A stretch of 64,000 bases of DNA, taken from NCBI GenBank assembly GCA_047967505.1, contig CM106540.1; one strand, written 5' to 3'. Of the stretch, positions 22,800-33,809 are shown piece after piece (positions within the stretch are counted from its first letter, which is position 1; each line of letters begins with the position of its first letter). Both the position numbers and the translations under genes were made by a program. The notes beneath the pieces were generated by a model. The model searched no databases and was not told where the DNA came from. It saw nothing but the letters and a program-made list of their open reading frames with translations. This DNA comes from Dipteris shenzhenensis. Taxonomy: Eukaryota > Polypodiophyta > Polypodiopsida > Gleicheniales.

Positions 22800-23220
22800 A
22801 CAGTCCGTACAGCAATAACCACACCTTGGGATGCATACTAACTGATCCATACAGCAGGCCTGTTCCGTAGAGCAGCAATGAATGCTCCATACAATCAGCC
22901 TTGGGATGTGTACCTCTTCCGTACAGCCAACAATTAAGACCTTGGGAGTCGTGCATCAGCCTATACACATGCAGCCAGCCTTGATCTACGTGCAAAGCAG
23001 TCATAAAAGCCCGTACAACTAATCTTGGGAAGCATGCCTGCAGCAAAAGACAACCGTACAAATGCACAAAGGGCCCACCAGCAGCCTGTACAGCAGTACG
23101 GCTGCTTCAAATCACCAACAGCAGGTCCGTACAGCCATACGGTGACCTCGAGGACGGTGCAATAGCTGTACAACCTGCAGCGTACGTAGGACCTCGTACA
23201 GCCAATGATCAAAGCGCCTT
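22800..23220. repeat. Cluster of CCGTACAGC motifs in the 3.2-kb element
   Basis: GTCCGTACAGC, TTCCGTACAGCC, GCCCGTACAAC, ACCGTACAAATG, CTGTACAGCAGTACGG and CTCGTACAGCC occur at irregular 40-60 bp spacing, often next to CCTTGGGATG. CGTAC is the core bound by plant SBP-box (SPL) transcription factors; that is knowledge of the family, and binding here is only inferred. Confidence 0.6.
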
Positions 23221-23653
23221 GGGATTTGTGCCAAAAATGTGAGCAAAGGAGCAGCCTCGAAAATTGTGCAACAGCAAGTAACGTGGGGAAAAGGCGATCT
23301 CCAAAAAATGCGTGAAAAATGAATCCCCCCATAGAAAACGTACGTTGGCCTTGGAAGGAGAGGAAGAGGGTAGGTATGCATGAGGGAATGCCACGTGGCC
23401 CCCTCATTAAAGCTCCAACCCTTGCAAACCAATGGAACATTGGTTTGCCCCTCACATTAAAATCCTAACCCCTTCTAACCAATGAAACATTGGTTTCGTT
23501 GGGACTAACTTTAAGACCCCTCTAAACCTTGCCTTGCCCCTAGCAAGTAGGCCTAGTGTGTGCACCTAGGGACTTTTGGGAACTGCAGCTTCCCCTGGGC
23601 TAGCCCCCTAAGCCAAAGTTAGTCACGGTTCATAACTTCACGTCCCCGTGACA

Positions 23654-24397
23654 CCTGTCTGCTCCTCTTGCTGGATAGTTGGATATGAAATGAGGCATGA
23701 GGCCTTTCCTTTTATAGGCCCTCAAGGGCCCCTTGTAGTAACCGACTGGCAGCCCCTTAGTGACCGACCAGTCTGCTCAAAACTGACCCATTGGGGGGTC
23801 CACTGGCCGACCCAGCAGCCCTCCAGATGGGCTCACAAAACTAGGCCCCTTCATGGCCATTTGCAGGGCTGACCTACCACGTGGCATTCCGCCAGTGGCC
23901 AGGACCCTACTGCCCTAGATACAGGGCCTTTTGCAGGCCTCACATGTACCCATAGCCTCTGCCATCTGCCCTGCATCTTTCTTCATGCAAACACTTCCTG
24001 CTGCAGCATCATGGCGTCCTCCCAGGCCTATACCAGCCCCGTACAGCCACGTATGCATCTCGTACGTTCTCTGTACTAAAGCGCCGTTTGTCCTTGCTGA
24101 AAATCCCTGCGCAATCAGGCTGCTGTTTGCAGGTCCCTGATGTCCACGTAATTGCCCCATACATCAAGAGCTCCAAGATTTTCCAGGTACCCTTCTTGCT
24201 ATGCCATTGGCCATGTATGGATAGCTGCCCACATGGCCGCCTGTGTGCTCCCCATGTGGTAGCCATTACCTTTTGTTGTGTGCTGCCCACATGGCAGCCA
24301 TGTGTTGCCCATGTGGCAGCCCCAATATCCCCTGGTCTAGCTCCCCTATGCTCCCCTCATATGGGGGCTTACAGATAGGGAGGTGACCATTCCAACA
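23654..24397 (-). repeat. TRIM/LARD LTR A, right part
   Basis: After the CCTGT duplication the LTR continues CTGCTCCTCTTGCTGGATAG and ends GGTGACCATTCCAACA. It matches the second half of LTR B. Near the end, CCCACATGGC and GCCCATGTGGC blocks alternate and can form stems. Confidence 0.85.
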
Positions 24398-24894
24398 ACC
24401 CCTGTCATCGACACATCTCGGCCCAATGCCAACATGTCGATGACGATGCTCCAGTAACTCCCTGGTCGTAGTCCTCTGGAACACTTCGATGTTGAAATCT
24501 TTTCCTAGTTTTTCATCCAGTGGCTCCTGCTCCACCAGCTCTGGTTCTGGTTCCGCACACCATCCTGGTACACAGGTCCATCTTTGGTGGCACCTCCTGG
24601 CACCACCTCCTTCAGTCATGTTCCCGGCCTTCGAACTAGAGCAATCCACACGTCACGATCTTCCAGTTGTCCCCCTCATAATGAGTGAACCAGCTCGAGT
24701 CTTCCTCCAGGTACCATGCTCTGAGGATCTGTTTCAACCCATCCTTCCTTTGGCAAGATCTGCAACAAAAGAACATCTCCAGATAACCTAGACCACCAAC
24801 TCTAAACATCCCTGACTGAACCTGAGTCCCCCTCCTCCTCGCAAAGGTATTGTCCTCCATTCATGGTGAGCCTCCTACTTGGGCTTTGATACCA
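24398..24894 (-). mobile_element. TRIM/LARD element, internal region B with PBS
   Basis: This is a 497-bp non-coding internal region. At its right end the plus-strand sequence GCTTTGATACCA (24883-24894), read on the minus strand as TGGTATCAAAGC, matches the initiator-Met tRNA primer site used by plant Copia elements in 11 of 12 bases. At the left end the polypurine tract is degraded. No ORF with a retroelement domain is present, so this element depended on another for replication. Confidence 0.8.
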
Positions 24895-26233
24895 TGTTCG
24901 AAATGACCCAACAGAGGGTACGCACAGCGGAAAACTGATAGTTTTGCCCAGGAGCTCACAGAGTGTGGTGTGGGGTGTGGAATCACAAACTTCGTAACTT
25001 AATGTGCATAGATGTGCAAGCCAGTAAATAGACAATGCTCACAGACAAATATAGAAGCAACACTTTATATTTCCGTCCGTCCACAAGGTAGGATAGGATA
25101 CAATACCAAAAGGTTCTCCTACTAGATGTCAAGCACTTCTAGATCTCTGAGCCCGCGTGCTCCACCTCGAGCAAATGTAGACTCTCTGTCTAGAGTGTTC
25201 TTCTCCACCTTACTGCATGTGAATCAGCCTAGGTGGGCAGCACCTTGCTAGCTCAGTGTGCAGCTCTCTATAGGTCTTCTTCACCTCCTGGGAGTAGTAG
25301 GTCCAAGAATTCCTCAACTGCTGCTCCTGTCTACTGCAGGTTTGCTGCTCCAGAAGATAATCACAACACCTCGCTGCCCTAGAAGACAGCCAAAGTCCAC
25401 CCTCTAGGGAACTCAGTCTGTAGCACACCTTCCACTCTCCTTCACCCCTAGTGTGAGGGCCAACGGAGTGGCTTCTGGCTGCTCCTGTCTGCTCTTTCTC
25501 TTGCTGGATAGTTGGATTTGAAATAAGGCCTGAGGCCTTTCCTTTTATAGGCCTTGAGTAGTAACCGACTGGCAGCCCCTTAGTGGCCGACCAATCTGCT
25601 CAAAACCGACCCATTGTGGGGTCCACTGGCCAACCTAGCAGCTCTCCCCATGGGCTCACAAAACTAGGCACCTTCAGGGCCATTTGCAGGGCTGACCTGC
25701 CACGTGGCATTCTGCCTCTGGTCAAGGCCATACTACCCTAGATACAGGGCCTTTTGTAGGCCTCGCACCTGCCCATACTTTGCCATCTGCCGTGAATCTT
25801 TCTTCATGCAGTCGCCTTCCTGCTGCAGCATCCTTGCCTCCTACCAGGCCTATACCAGCCCCGTACAGCCATGTATGCATCCCATACCTTCTCCATACTG
25901 AAGCGCCATCTGTCCTTGCTGGAAATCACTGCGCAATCAGGCTGCTGTTCCAGGTCCCTCATGTCCACGTGTCTGCCCCGTACATCAAGAGCTCGACGAC
26001 TTGCCAGGTACCCTTCTTGCTACCCCATTGGCCATGTCTGGATAGCTGCCCACATGGCAGCCTGTGTGCTGCCCATGTGGCAGCCATTACCTTTTGCTGT
26101 GTGCTGCCCACATGGCAGCTCATGTGCTGCCCACATGGCAGCTCATGTGCTGCCCATGTGGCATCCCCAATATCCCCTGGTCTACCCTCCCCTCATATGG
26201 GGGCTTACAGATGGGGAGGTGACCATTCCAACA
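24895..26233 (-). repeat. TRIM/LARD LTR B (complete, 1339 bp)
   Basis: It starts TGTTCGAAATGACCC and ends GTGACCATTCCAACA on the plus strand; read on the minus strand the LTR begins TGTTGGAATGGTCACC. The primer site lies directly to its left and the purine tract (minus strand GGTGAGAGGGAG) directly to its right, at the start of internal region C. It includes CATGTGG/CCACATGG stems at 26045-26165 and a TTATATTTCC stretch at about 25062. Confidence 0.85.
26045..26165. repeat. CCCACATGGCAG / CTGCCCATGTGG alternating repeat
   Basis: At least six copies of a block of about 20 bp alternate between CCCACATGGCAGC and GCTGCCCATGTGGC, so neighbouring units are partly self-complementary. The same feature is shorter in LTR A (24225-24320) and LTR C (33675-33735), which shows copy-number change between LTRs of one family. 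Confidence 0.8.
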
Positions 26234-26291
26234 CTCCCTCTCACCAACACATCTCCGCCCAATGCCAACACGTCGATGACGAAGCTCCTGT
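26234..26291 (-). mobile_element. TRIM/LARD internal region C, left piece
   Basis: The first 58 bp of an internal region (CTCCCTCTCACCAACAC, then CGATGACGAAGCTCCTGT) are cut by insertion of the 26292-32174 Copia element. It resumes at 32175. CCTGT at 26287-26291 is the left target duplication. Confidence 0.9.
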
Positions 26292-26572
26292 TGAAGGAGA
26301 TGGAGATAGTGAGAGCTAGAGAGAGTGAGAGCTAGAGAGAGTGAGAGAGTCGAAAGCTTGGAAGCTGTAGTTGCAAAATAGAGTGTAAAAGAGTACAACA
26401 CAAAGTGGAGTTGATAAGGTTTTGTCATAGTGACAAAACCTTAGTAGTCACTAACCATAGTTAGTGAACTAACTGCAGTTAGGGGGAAAAACCTCTAAAT
26501 GAGGGAAAAGTGCCCCTAACTAACTTATTATATTACATTGGTCACTGCTGAATTATATCTATAATTCCAACA
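26292..26572 (-). repeat. 3' LTR of young Copia element
   Basis: This 281-bp LTR begins on the minus strand TGTTGGAATTATAGATATAA and ends CTCCATCTCCTTCA. It differs from the 5' LTR (31894-32174) at a single base (GCTG versus GCTA), about 0.4 percent, so the insertion is recent. The adjoining GCAGGGGGG on the minus strand is the polypurine tract. Confidence 0.97.
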
Positions 26573-26607
26573 CCCCCCTGCAGTGCCAATGTCATGTACA
26601 AGGCTGA

Positions 26608-28098
26608 TCAATCACCAAACGGATATAAGTTCAGGGCACTGCGAAATGCCTCGAACTTCTCACGTGGTAGTGCTTTGGTGAAAATATCTGCAACGTTGTC
26701 ATGTGTGGACACAAAGATCATACTGATCTCTCCTGCATGCAACTTCTCTCTGACGTAGTGATAGTGAACCTCAATGTGCTTCGTGCGAGCATGAAACACT
26801 GGATTCTTTGCCACTGCAATGGCACTCTGACTATCAGTGAGAATTGGAGAAGGACCCTCCAAAGACAGATGAAGATCAGCAAATAAACGTCTCAGCCAGA
26901 CACATTCAACTGTTGCTGTGAAAGCTGCCCTGTACTCAGCTTCACATGATGAGGTAGCCACTGTAGATTGTTTCTTGCTCAGCCATGAAATGCAAGATTT
27001 TCCCAAAAAGAAACAATTGCCACTAGTGGACTGCCTAGTGTCATAATCACCAGCCCAATCTAAATCACTGTAGGCATGCATCTGCAAGTCACCCCCCCTG
27101 GGAAATAGTAAGCCAAAAGACTTGGTGCCTTGCAAATAACGGAAGATGCGCTTAACTGCCTGCCAATGCATAGTTTTGGGGCTGTGCATGTACCTGCTCA
27201 CCTGAGATACTGCAAACTGAATATCAGGCCTAGTATTGCAGAGATATATGAGGCATCCAACAGCTTGACTGTAAAGTGTGGCATCAACTGATTCTCCTGC
27301 ATCATGCATTGTGAGTTTCAGCCCCGGTTCCATAGGAGTAGATATGGGCTTACACTCTTGCATGTTAAATCTGTCCAAAAGTTTCTGAACATACTTGGAC
27401 TGAGACATAACAGTGCCACGTCTCTCATGAGAGAACTGGATCCCCAAATAAAAATGAAGCAGCCCCAAATCTGACATATCAAAGTGGGTCTGCAAATCAG
27501 TTTTGAAATCTGCAATTTTGTCGTCATTGGACCCTGTGAGCAGTAAGTCATCAACATAAAGAAGGATGACTAATATTTCCCCCCCATCCATGTTGATGTA
27601 GAGGGTGCTCTCAGTAGGACTATTGTGCAGCCCCTTGCTGGTCAAAAAGGCATGTATCTTGGCATACCATGCACGAGGGGCCTGTTTCAGCCCATATAAA
27701 GCTTTATTAAGCTTGCAGACTTGAAGTGCATTTGCTGTAATTCCAAAACCCGGAGGTGGTTTGACATACACCTCTTCCAGCAAGTCCCCATTTAAGAAGG
27801 CTGTTTTGATGTCCAACTGATGAACATTCCACTCAAAATGTGCAGCCATTGCAATTACTGATCGGATGGTAGTCATCCGGGATGTAGGAGCAAAAGTCTC
27901 CTCATAATCTATGCCCTTTTTCTGAGCATAGCCTTTAGCAACCAGCCTGGCTTTATATCTGTCAATGGAGCCATCTGGCTTCCGTTTGACTTTAAATACC
28001 CATCGTGTGCCAATAGCATGTTTACCCTGTGGCAAGTCCACAACATCCCAAGTCTGATTTTTTGCAATGGACTGCAACTCATCGTGCATGGCATTCAT
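26608..28098 (-). pseudogene. Copia reverse transcriptase-RNase H (3' part of gag-pol)
   Basis: This open frame of 496 codons starts in the reverse transcriptase N-terminus. Motifs in order are MHDELQSIAKNQTWDVV, GTRWVFKVK, YKARLVAKGYAQKKGIDYEE, QLDIKTAFLNGDL, GLKQAPRAWYAKI and the catalytic LLYVDDLLLTGS. RNase H follows with VGCLIYLCNTRPDI, AYSDLDWAGDYDTR (Leu where Ala is common), SCEAEYRA and NVADIFTKAL, ending FGD. It is separated from the upstream frame only by a 4-bp duplication (ATGAATGAATG near 28081-28090). Otherwise it looks intact, in keeping with the near-identical LTRs. Confidence 0.95.
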
Positions 28099-30954
28099 TC
28101 ATCCAATGCACATTACCTTGTGCCTCTTCAAATGTGGCAGGCTCCTCTTCATCAAGGAGAGTACCTGCATATGCTGATTCCACTGAATTAGCACCTTCCA
28201 TGTGCCTTGCTGCACTGCGAGTCCTGCCAGGTAACGGAGCATCAAGTTTACTCTCCCGGAGAGTCTGTAACAGCCAGTTTGGGACTGTTTTTGCTGCATG
28301 TATGTCTGCAATTTCTTGCTGTACCACTTGTTCCACTTCCTGTGGAGGAGGCATGACATCCCGTGGCGGAACTGAAGCATTTGAAGGTTGCTGTAAATTC
28401 TGATTTGGATCAGAAAAATCAGCAGGGGAACCCAAAGCAATGGGTAGCAACCCTTGAAAGACATCTTCTGAAGGTGAAGGCATTTGAAAATCAGCCTGAG
28501 TGTAAGCTGAATTTTCAGAAAATATCACATCTCTACTTACAATGATTTTGCGTGTGGCAGGATTGTAGAGACGATACCCCTTGCTTTCTGCACTGTATCC
28601 AACAAATATGCATTTGATGGCTTTATCTGACAATTTGTGCCTAAATTCAACTGGCACATGTGCATAGGCAAGGCATCCAAAGACTCGGAAGTGATCCACT
28701 GAAGGCTTCCTGTCATTCCAGACCTCAAAAGGAGTTTTTGTTTTTAAAGCCTTAGTGGGAGCCCTGTTCAAAATGTAATTGGCACACATCAAACCCTCTA
28801 ACCAGAATTTATGAGGCATGTGTTTGCTTTTCAGCATACATCTGTCCATCTCCATGAGGGTTCTATTTTTCCTCTCAGCTTTGCCATTTTGCTGAGGGGT
28901 CAGCCTGACTGTGAGCTGATGCACAATACCCTTTTGTTTGAGAAAAGCATCAAATTCTGCAGATAGGTATTCCCCACCTCTATCCGTGCGTAATGTCTGT
29001 ATCTTGAGCCCGGTTTCATTTTCAACCATGGCTGAAAAGTGTTTAAACACTGTGAACACTTCAGATTTCTTTTTCAGCCCATAAACCCAAGTAAAATTGG
29101 AGTAGTCGTCAATAAATGTGACAAAGTAGAGATGACCACCCAATGAAGAAGTCCTCATGGGACCACAGACATCACTGTGTATAAGCTGCAATTTGCGAAC
29201 AGCTTTAACTGAACCATCCTTCTTGAAGGGAAATCTATGCATTTTACCTAAAATGCACCCTTCACAGGCATGTGGAGGAGGTATCTCAAGAGGTGGCAAT
29301 GCATCAACCATTGAAAATTTCTGAAGTGTCATTAAGCTGTTGTAATGCATGTGGCCATATCTGGCATGCCATAATTCTGCATTTTGCATGGCAACTGTAG
29401 GGGTAGAAATTGCCAACGCATGAGCTGCTCTTTTCTGAAAAATATCAATCTGAAAAAGCCCACGCAGCAGAGTACCAGATAACATTAAGGCATAGTTAGC
29501 TTCCCTGTCCCGGACAGCACATTTGTCATCCTCAAAGATGACCTGAAATCCTTCTCTGTTAAGAGTGGACACTGAAAGGAGATTTTTGGTTATGCCAGGC
29601 ACATATAAGACATCAGAAAGTCTGAAAATTGAGCCATCAATTGCAGTGAGCTCAACTTCTCCTGTGCCACGTACTGAATATGAGGAGTTGTTGGCACAAG
29701 TGACTTTCTTACCAACAGGGGGTGGATGCAAGGAAGTAAAAAGACACTTCCTCGAAGTGATGTGCTTGGATGCACCGCTGTCAAAATACCATGTGTTCAG
29801 TGTTTCATCAACACTGAAAGCAGATGCATCTGAGGGAGAGTCAAAACTGCAAGTCAAAAATGCATATGTATCATCACTGCAAGAAGCTGTACTATCCCGA
29901 GCATCTGGAACAGCCAACCTAGAATCAGAAATGCAAGATAAAAAGGCATAATCTTGACCAACAAAGTTGGCTGCAGCATCCCCACTGTAAGATGCACAAG
30001 GGGCTGAATCTGAAACAGCCATTCCTGAGCTGTTTTTCTTTTCCTTTGCAATCCTTTTCCTGCATTCTGCTATGTGATGACCTGGCTTTTTGCAGTAGTG
30101 ACAAAAACCCTTCTTTTTGGGCTTGCTTGCATCACTTTTAGCCTTTTGTGAAGGCTGTCCTGACCCACTGGAAGGCTGATTTGCTGCTGTTTTTGCCTGT
30201 CCCTTTGTTTTTGATTTGAATTTTGAGAGCATGGCTTGTTCACCTGCACGTGAAGCCAAATTTTTCCTGGTCTGCTCTTCCTGAAGCAGAAGTCCTATCA
30301 GCTCATGAAAAGAAAGAGGATTTGCACCCCCCCTCAATGATAAATTCAGCGAAGTATGAAAGCTGAGATAAGACTCAGGAAGAGAATTCAGAGTGGTTGT
30401 AATCATCTCTGAATCAGAAATAATTTCATCTATGTTTAACAACTGCTCTCTGAGATCCTGTAGCTTAGTGAGGTGGGCTGACATGGAGTCACCCTCCTCC
30501 ATATGTGTATTGCTCAACTCTCTTTTTAAAAAAGATACCCTGGCATCATTCCGTGCTGCATACATGCTTTCCAAAATATCCCACGCTGCCCTGGAGGTCT
30601 TACACGACCGGATATGCGGAATGATTGATCTTTTCACTGAAAGAGAGATGCAAGACAAGGCTAAGGCATCCCGTGAATCCCATCTCTTTGCTCAGGAGTA
30701 GAGACTGTAGCTGCACCAACAACTTGTCCTGCAGCTGCACCTTGTGCACGACCTCTTCCACCTCCTTGGTGAGGAGGGGTAGCAGGTGCAATATCTGCTG
30801 GTCGGATTTCATCCCCATTGACATAATCCCATAAATTGCGAGAAATCAGAATATTACGTACCATGAAACTCCAGAGGGAGTAGTTGGTACCATCCAATTT
30901 GTCTTCCTGTGAAAGACCACCGAACTGAAACTCATTCTGATTTTGATGGGCCAT
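28079..30954 (-). pseudogene. Copia gag-protease-integrase (5' part of gag-pol)
   Basis: Gag starts at the ATG at 30952-30954 (MAHQNQNEFQFGGLSQEDKL) and continues past a 1-base frameshift near 30690 into a frame of 859 codons. Motifs: gag core SRAAWDILESMYAARND, zinc knuckle CHYCKKPGHHIAEC (complete CCHC), protease WYFDSGASKHIT, integrase zinc site (LWHARYGHMHYNSL with CEGCILGK) and the catalytic residues in IHSDVCGPMR, LRTDRGGEYL and NGKAERKNRTLME. The C-terminal VFGCLAYAHVP and KGYRLYNP are typical. Two indels (near 30690 and 28085) make this copy non-autonomous, although every catalytic residue is present. Confidence 0.95.
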
Positions 30955-31893
30955 ATCTGAAAAAGAGATTGAAGCAGATACAAAGCTGAATTCCCTTACT
31001 GGGAATAAAATGCACAACTCCCAAAAACCACACCCAAGCACGGGCTGTATATGCAACTTAGATTTCTGCACTTGAGCTGTCAGAAATCTGTCCAAGCATA
31101 AAACACTCTCCAAAATCTGCCAAAAGTGTTCCAAACACTCCAAGAAAGGCAGTATGTACTGAATACTCCAAAAGATGCTCTCCCAACACAAAAGCCCCAA
31201 TTTGTGGCTAGAAATTGCAGCCAGAAAGGGGTAAAAATGCTAAAAGCCCCAAATCTGCAATTTTAATACAAAAGCCCCAAATTTTAGACTATATTTCCAA
31301 TTTTTCTCCAGATGTAGCTCCAAAATTGCACAATGATTGCAATGGCTGCAATATGCAAAAATGCCCCAAATGTACTCCAAAACAACTGCACCAAACTGTA
31401 TTTTTCTGCAAGAGAAGCCTGTCAAAGAATACCCGAGGTTGATAACAACCGGTCTATATCTGCAAGTACAGATGGTAAGTCCAAACTGTACGGTCAGTAC
31501 TGATTGGACGTACTATACGGAAAGTACGGAACAGGCCGTACAGTACGGGAAGCAAGAGCTGTACGGTCGACTTGTACGGCTTCCTGCGCAGGTACGGTGA
31601 GCAGATACGGGAGCTGCACGACAAACAGGTACGTATATTGTACGGCGCGCAGGTACGGTGAACAGGTATGTACGACGGCGTACGGTGTACGGCACTTCAC
31701 GGACGACGGTACGGATTTGTACGTCGATGTACGGAAGCTCGGAGCTGTACGACAGGCGAAATCGTACGGCGTCAGAATTCCGTACAGTCGTACGGAGTGT
31801 ACGGACAGATTGGCGCAGGCAGAAAGTCGAGGCTGAGGTTGGAACTAGAGGGAGCAAGGAGCACCAGGCTCTTGGACCTGCTCTGATACCAAA
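30955..31893 (-). promoter_or_regulatory. Copia untranslated leader with GTACGG array
   Basis: About 940 bp between primer site and gag. The LTR-proximal part, 31487-31806, is packed with TACGG (at least 15 copies) and other GTAC sites; read in the element's sense strand these are CCGTAC. GTAC is self-complementary, so the RNA could form many short stems, and CGTAC is the core of SBP-box factor sites. The rest, 30955-31480, is AT-rich with repeated GCCCCAAAT-type words. Frames here (Arg/Tyr-rich) come from the repeat and are not genes. Confidence 0.7.
31880..31891 (-). other. Primer binding site, initiator-Met tRNA
   Basis: The plus strand reads GCTCTGATACCA, so the minus strand reads TGGTATCAGAGC, a full 12-base match to the 3' end of plant initiator-Met tRNA. 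It lies two bases inside the 5' LTR. Confidence 0.95.
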
Positions 31894-32174
31894 TGAAGGA
31901 GATGGAGATAGTGAGAGCTAGAGAGAGTGAGAGCTAGAGAGAGTGAGAGAGTCGAAAGCTTGGAAGCTGTAGTTGCAAAATAGAGTGTAAAAGAGTACAA
32001 CACAAAGTGGAGTTGATAAGGTTTTGTCATAGTGACAAAACCTTAGTAGTCACTAACCATAGTTAGTGAACTAACTGCAGTTAGGGGGAAAAACCTCTAA
32101 ATGAGGGAAAAGTGCCCCTAACTAACTTATTATATTACATTGGTCACTGCTAAATTATATCTATAATTCCAACA
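31894..32174 (-). repeat. 5' LTR of young Copia element
   Basis: 281 bp, identical to the 3' LTR at 26292-26572 except for one base. It is followed at 32175-32179 by CCTGT, the perfect right-hand target duplication of 26287-26291. GAGAGTGAGAGCTAGA is repeated twice near the internal end. Confidence 0.97.
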
Positions 32175-32646
32175 CCTGTAACTCCCTGGTCGTAGTCCTA
32201 TGGAACACTTCGATGTCAAAATATTTTCCTGGTTTTTCATCCAGTGGCTCCTCCTCCACCAGGTCTGGTTCGACTTCCGTACCTCATCCTGGTACACAGG
32301 TCCATCTTTGTTAGCACCTCCTGGCACCACCTCCTTTCATGCTCCCGCCTTCAAACTCGAGCAATCCAACCGTCACGATCTTCCAGTTGTCCCCCTCATA
32401 ATGAGTGAACAACTTGGAGTATTCCAGGCACCATGCTCCGAGGGTCTGTTTCAACCCGTCCTTTGGCAAGATCCGCAACAAAACATCTCCAAGTAACCTG
32501 GACCACCAACTTTAAACGCACTTGACTAAACCTCAGTCACCCTTCTTCTCGCAAGGGTACTGTCCTCCAGTGGTGAAAGTTGATTCCCGAGAGCTTTTGA
32601 ATCAGGCTCCCACACCTATGAGCCTCCTAATTGGGCTCTTATAGCA
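32175..32646 (-). mobile_element. TRIM/LARD internal region C, right piece
   Basis: It continues the interrupted internal region (AACTCCCTGGTCGTAGTCC) and ends at a degraded primer site, GCTCTTATAGCA. With 26234-26291 it restores an internal region of about 525 bp, like region B. Confidence 0.85.
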
Positions 32647-33809
32647 TGTTAGAAATGACCCAACAGAGGGTACGCACAGCGGAAGACTGATAGTATTGCC
32701 CAAGAGCTCACACAGTGTGGTTTGGGGTGTGGAATCACAAACTTCGTAACTTAATGTGCATAGATGTGCAAGCCAGTAAATAGACAATGCTCAAAGACAA
32801 ATATAAAAGCAACACTTTATATTTCCGTTCGTCCACAAAGTAGGACAGGATACAATACCAAAAGGTTCTCCTACTAGATGTCAAGCACTTCTAGATATCT
32901 GAGCCCGCAAGCTCCACCTCGAGCAAATGTAGACTCTCTGTCTGGAGTGTTCTTCTCCACCTTACTGCATGTGAATCAGCCTAGGTGGGCAGCACCTTGC
33001 AAGCTCAGTCTGCACCTCTCAATAGGTCTTCTTCACTTCCTAGGAGTAGGTCCAAGAATTCCTTAACTGCTGCTCCAGAAGATAATCACAACACCTCACT
33101 GCCCTAGAAGACAGCAAAGGTCCAGCCTCTAAGGAACTCAGTCTACAACACACCTTCCATTCTCCTTCACCCCCAGTGTGAGGCCCAAGGGAGCGGCTTC
33201 TGGCTGCTCCTGACTCCTCCATCTCTTGCTGTATAGCTGGATATGAAATGAGGCCTGAGGCCACTGGCCGACTCCAGCAGCCCTCCACATGGGCTCACAA
33301 AACTAGGCCCCTTCATGGCCATTTGCAGGGCCGACCTGCAACGTGGCATTGCACCATTGGCCAGGGCCCTACTGCCCTAGATACAGGGCCTTTTGCAGAC
33401 CTCACACCTACCCATAGCCTCTGCCATCTGCCCCACATCTTTCTTCATGCAGGCGCCTTCCTGCTGCAGCATCCTTGCCTCCTGGCAGGCCATTACCAGC
33501 CCCGTACAGCCACGTATGCATCCCATACCTTCTTCGTACTGAAGTGCCGTCTGTCCTTGCTGGAAATCCCTGTGCAATCAGGCTGCTGCTGCAGGTCCCT
33601 GATGTCCATGTGTCTGCCCTGTACATTAGGAGCTCCACGACTTGCCAGGTACACTTCTTGCTACCCCATTGGCCATGTGTGCTGCCCATGTGGCAGCCTT
33701 TACCTTTTGCTGTGTGTGGCCCGTGTGGCATCCCCAATATCCTCTGGTCTACCTCCCCCATGCTCTCCTCATATGGGGGCTAATAGATGGGAAGGTGACC
33801 ATTCCAACA
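32647..33809 (-). repeat. TRIM/LARD LTR C (1163 bp)
   Basis: It starts TGTTAGAAATGACCC and ends GGTGACCATTCCAACA. It is shorter than LTR B mainly through deletions: near 33070 (GCTGCTCCTGTC block), near 33260 (the GGCCTTTCCTTTTATAGG block) and in the CATGTGG repeat near 33680-33735. Confidence 0.85.

Larger units (their letters stand above)
20455..23653 (-). mobile_element. 3.2-kb LTR-like insertion inside LTR A
   Basis: The insertion is bounded by CCTGT on both sides, and its termini are TG (TGAAACCAACC) and CA (CCCCGTGACA). Read on the minus strand it starts TGTCACGGGGACGTGAAG, a plausible LTR start. A 446-bp direct repeat (20469-20915 and 22043-22487) marks the shared 3' part of both LTRs. 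The left LTR seems truncated, since 22488-23653 has no partner. The internal 20916-22026 carries a short gag-like ORF on the minus strand and no pol. This fits a non-autonomous LARD-type element. Confidence 0.75.

Noticed and set aside
23465-23520. Direct repeat AACCAATGNAACATTGGTTT as a transposon end
   Set aside because: It is a short palindromic duplicate (twice, near 23428 and 23478) inside the larger LTR. No flanking duplication supports a separate element.
31494-31921. Overlapping Arg/Tyr-rich ORFs on both strands in the Copia leader
   Set aside because: They arise from the GTACGG motif array. Open frames overlap on both strands, as expected of a stop-poor repeat.
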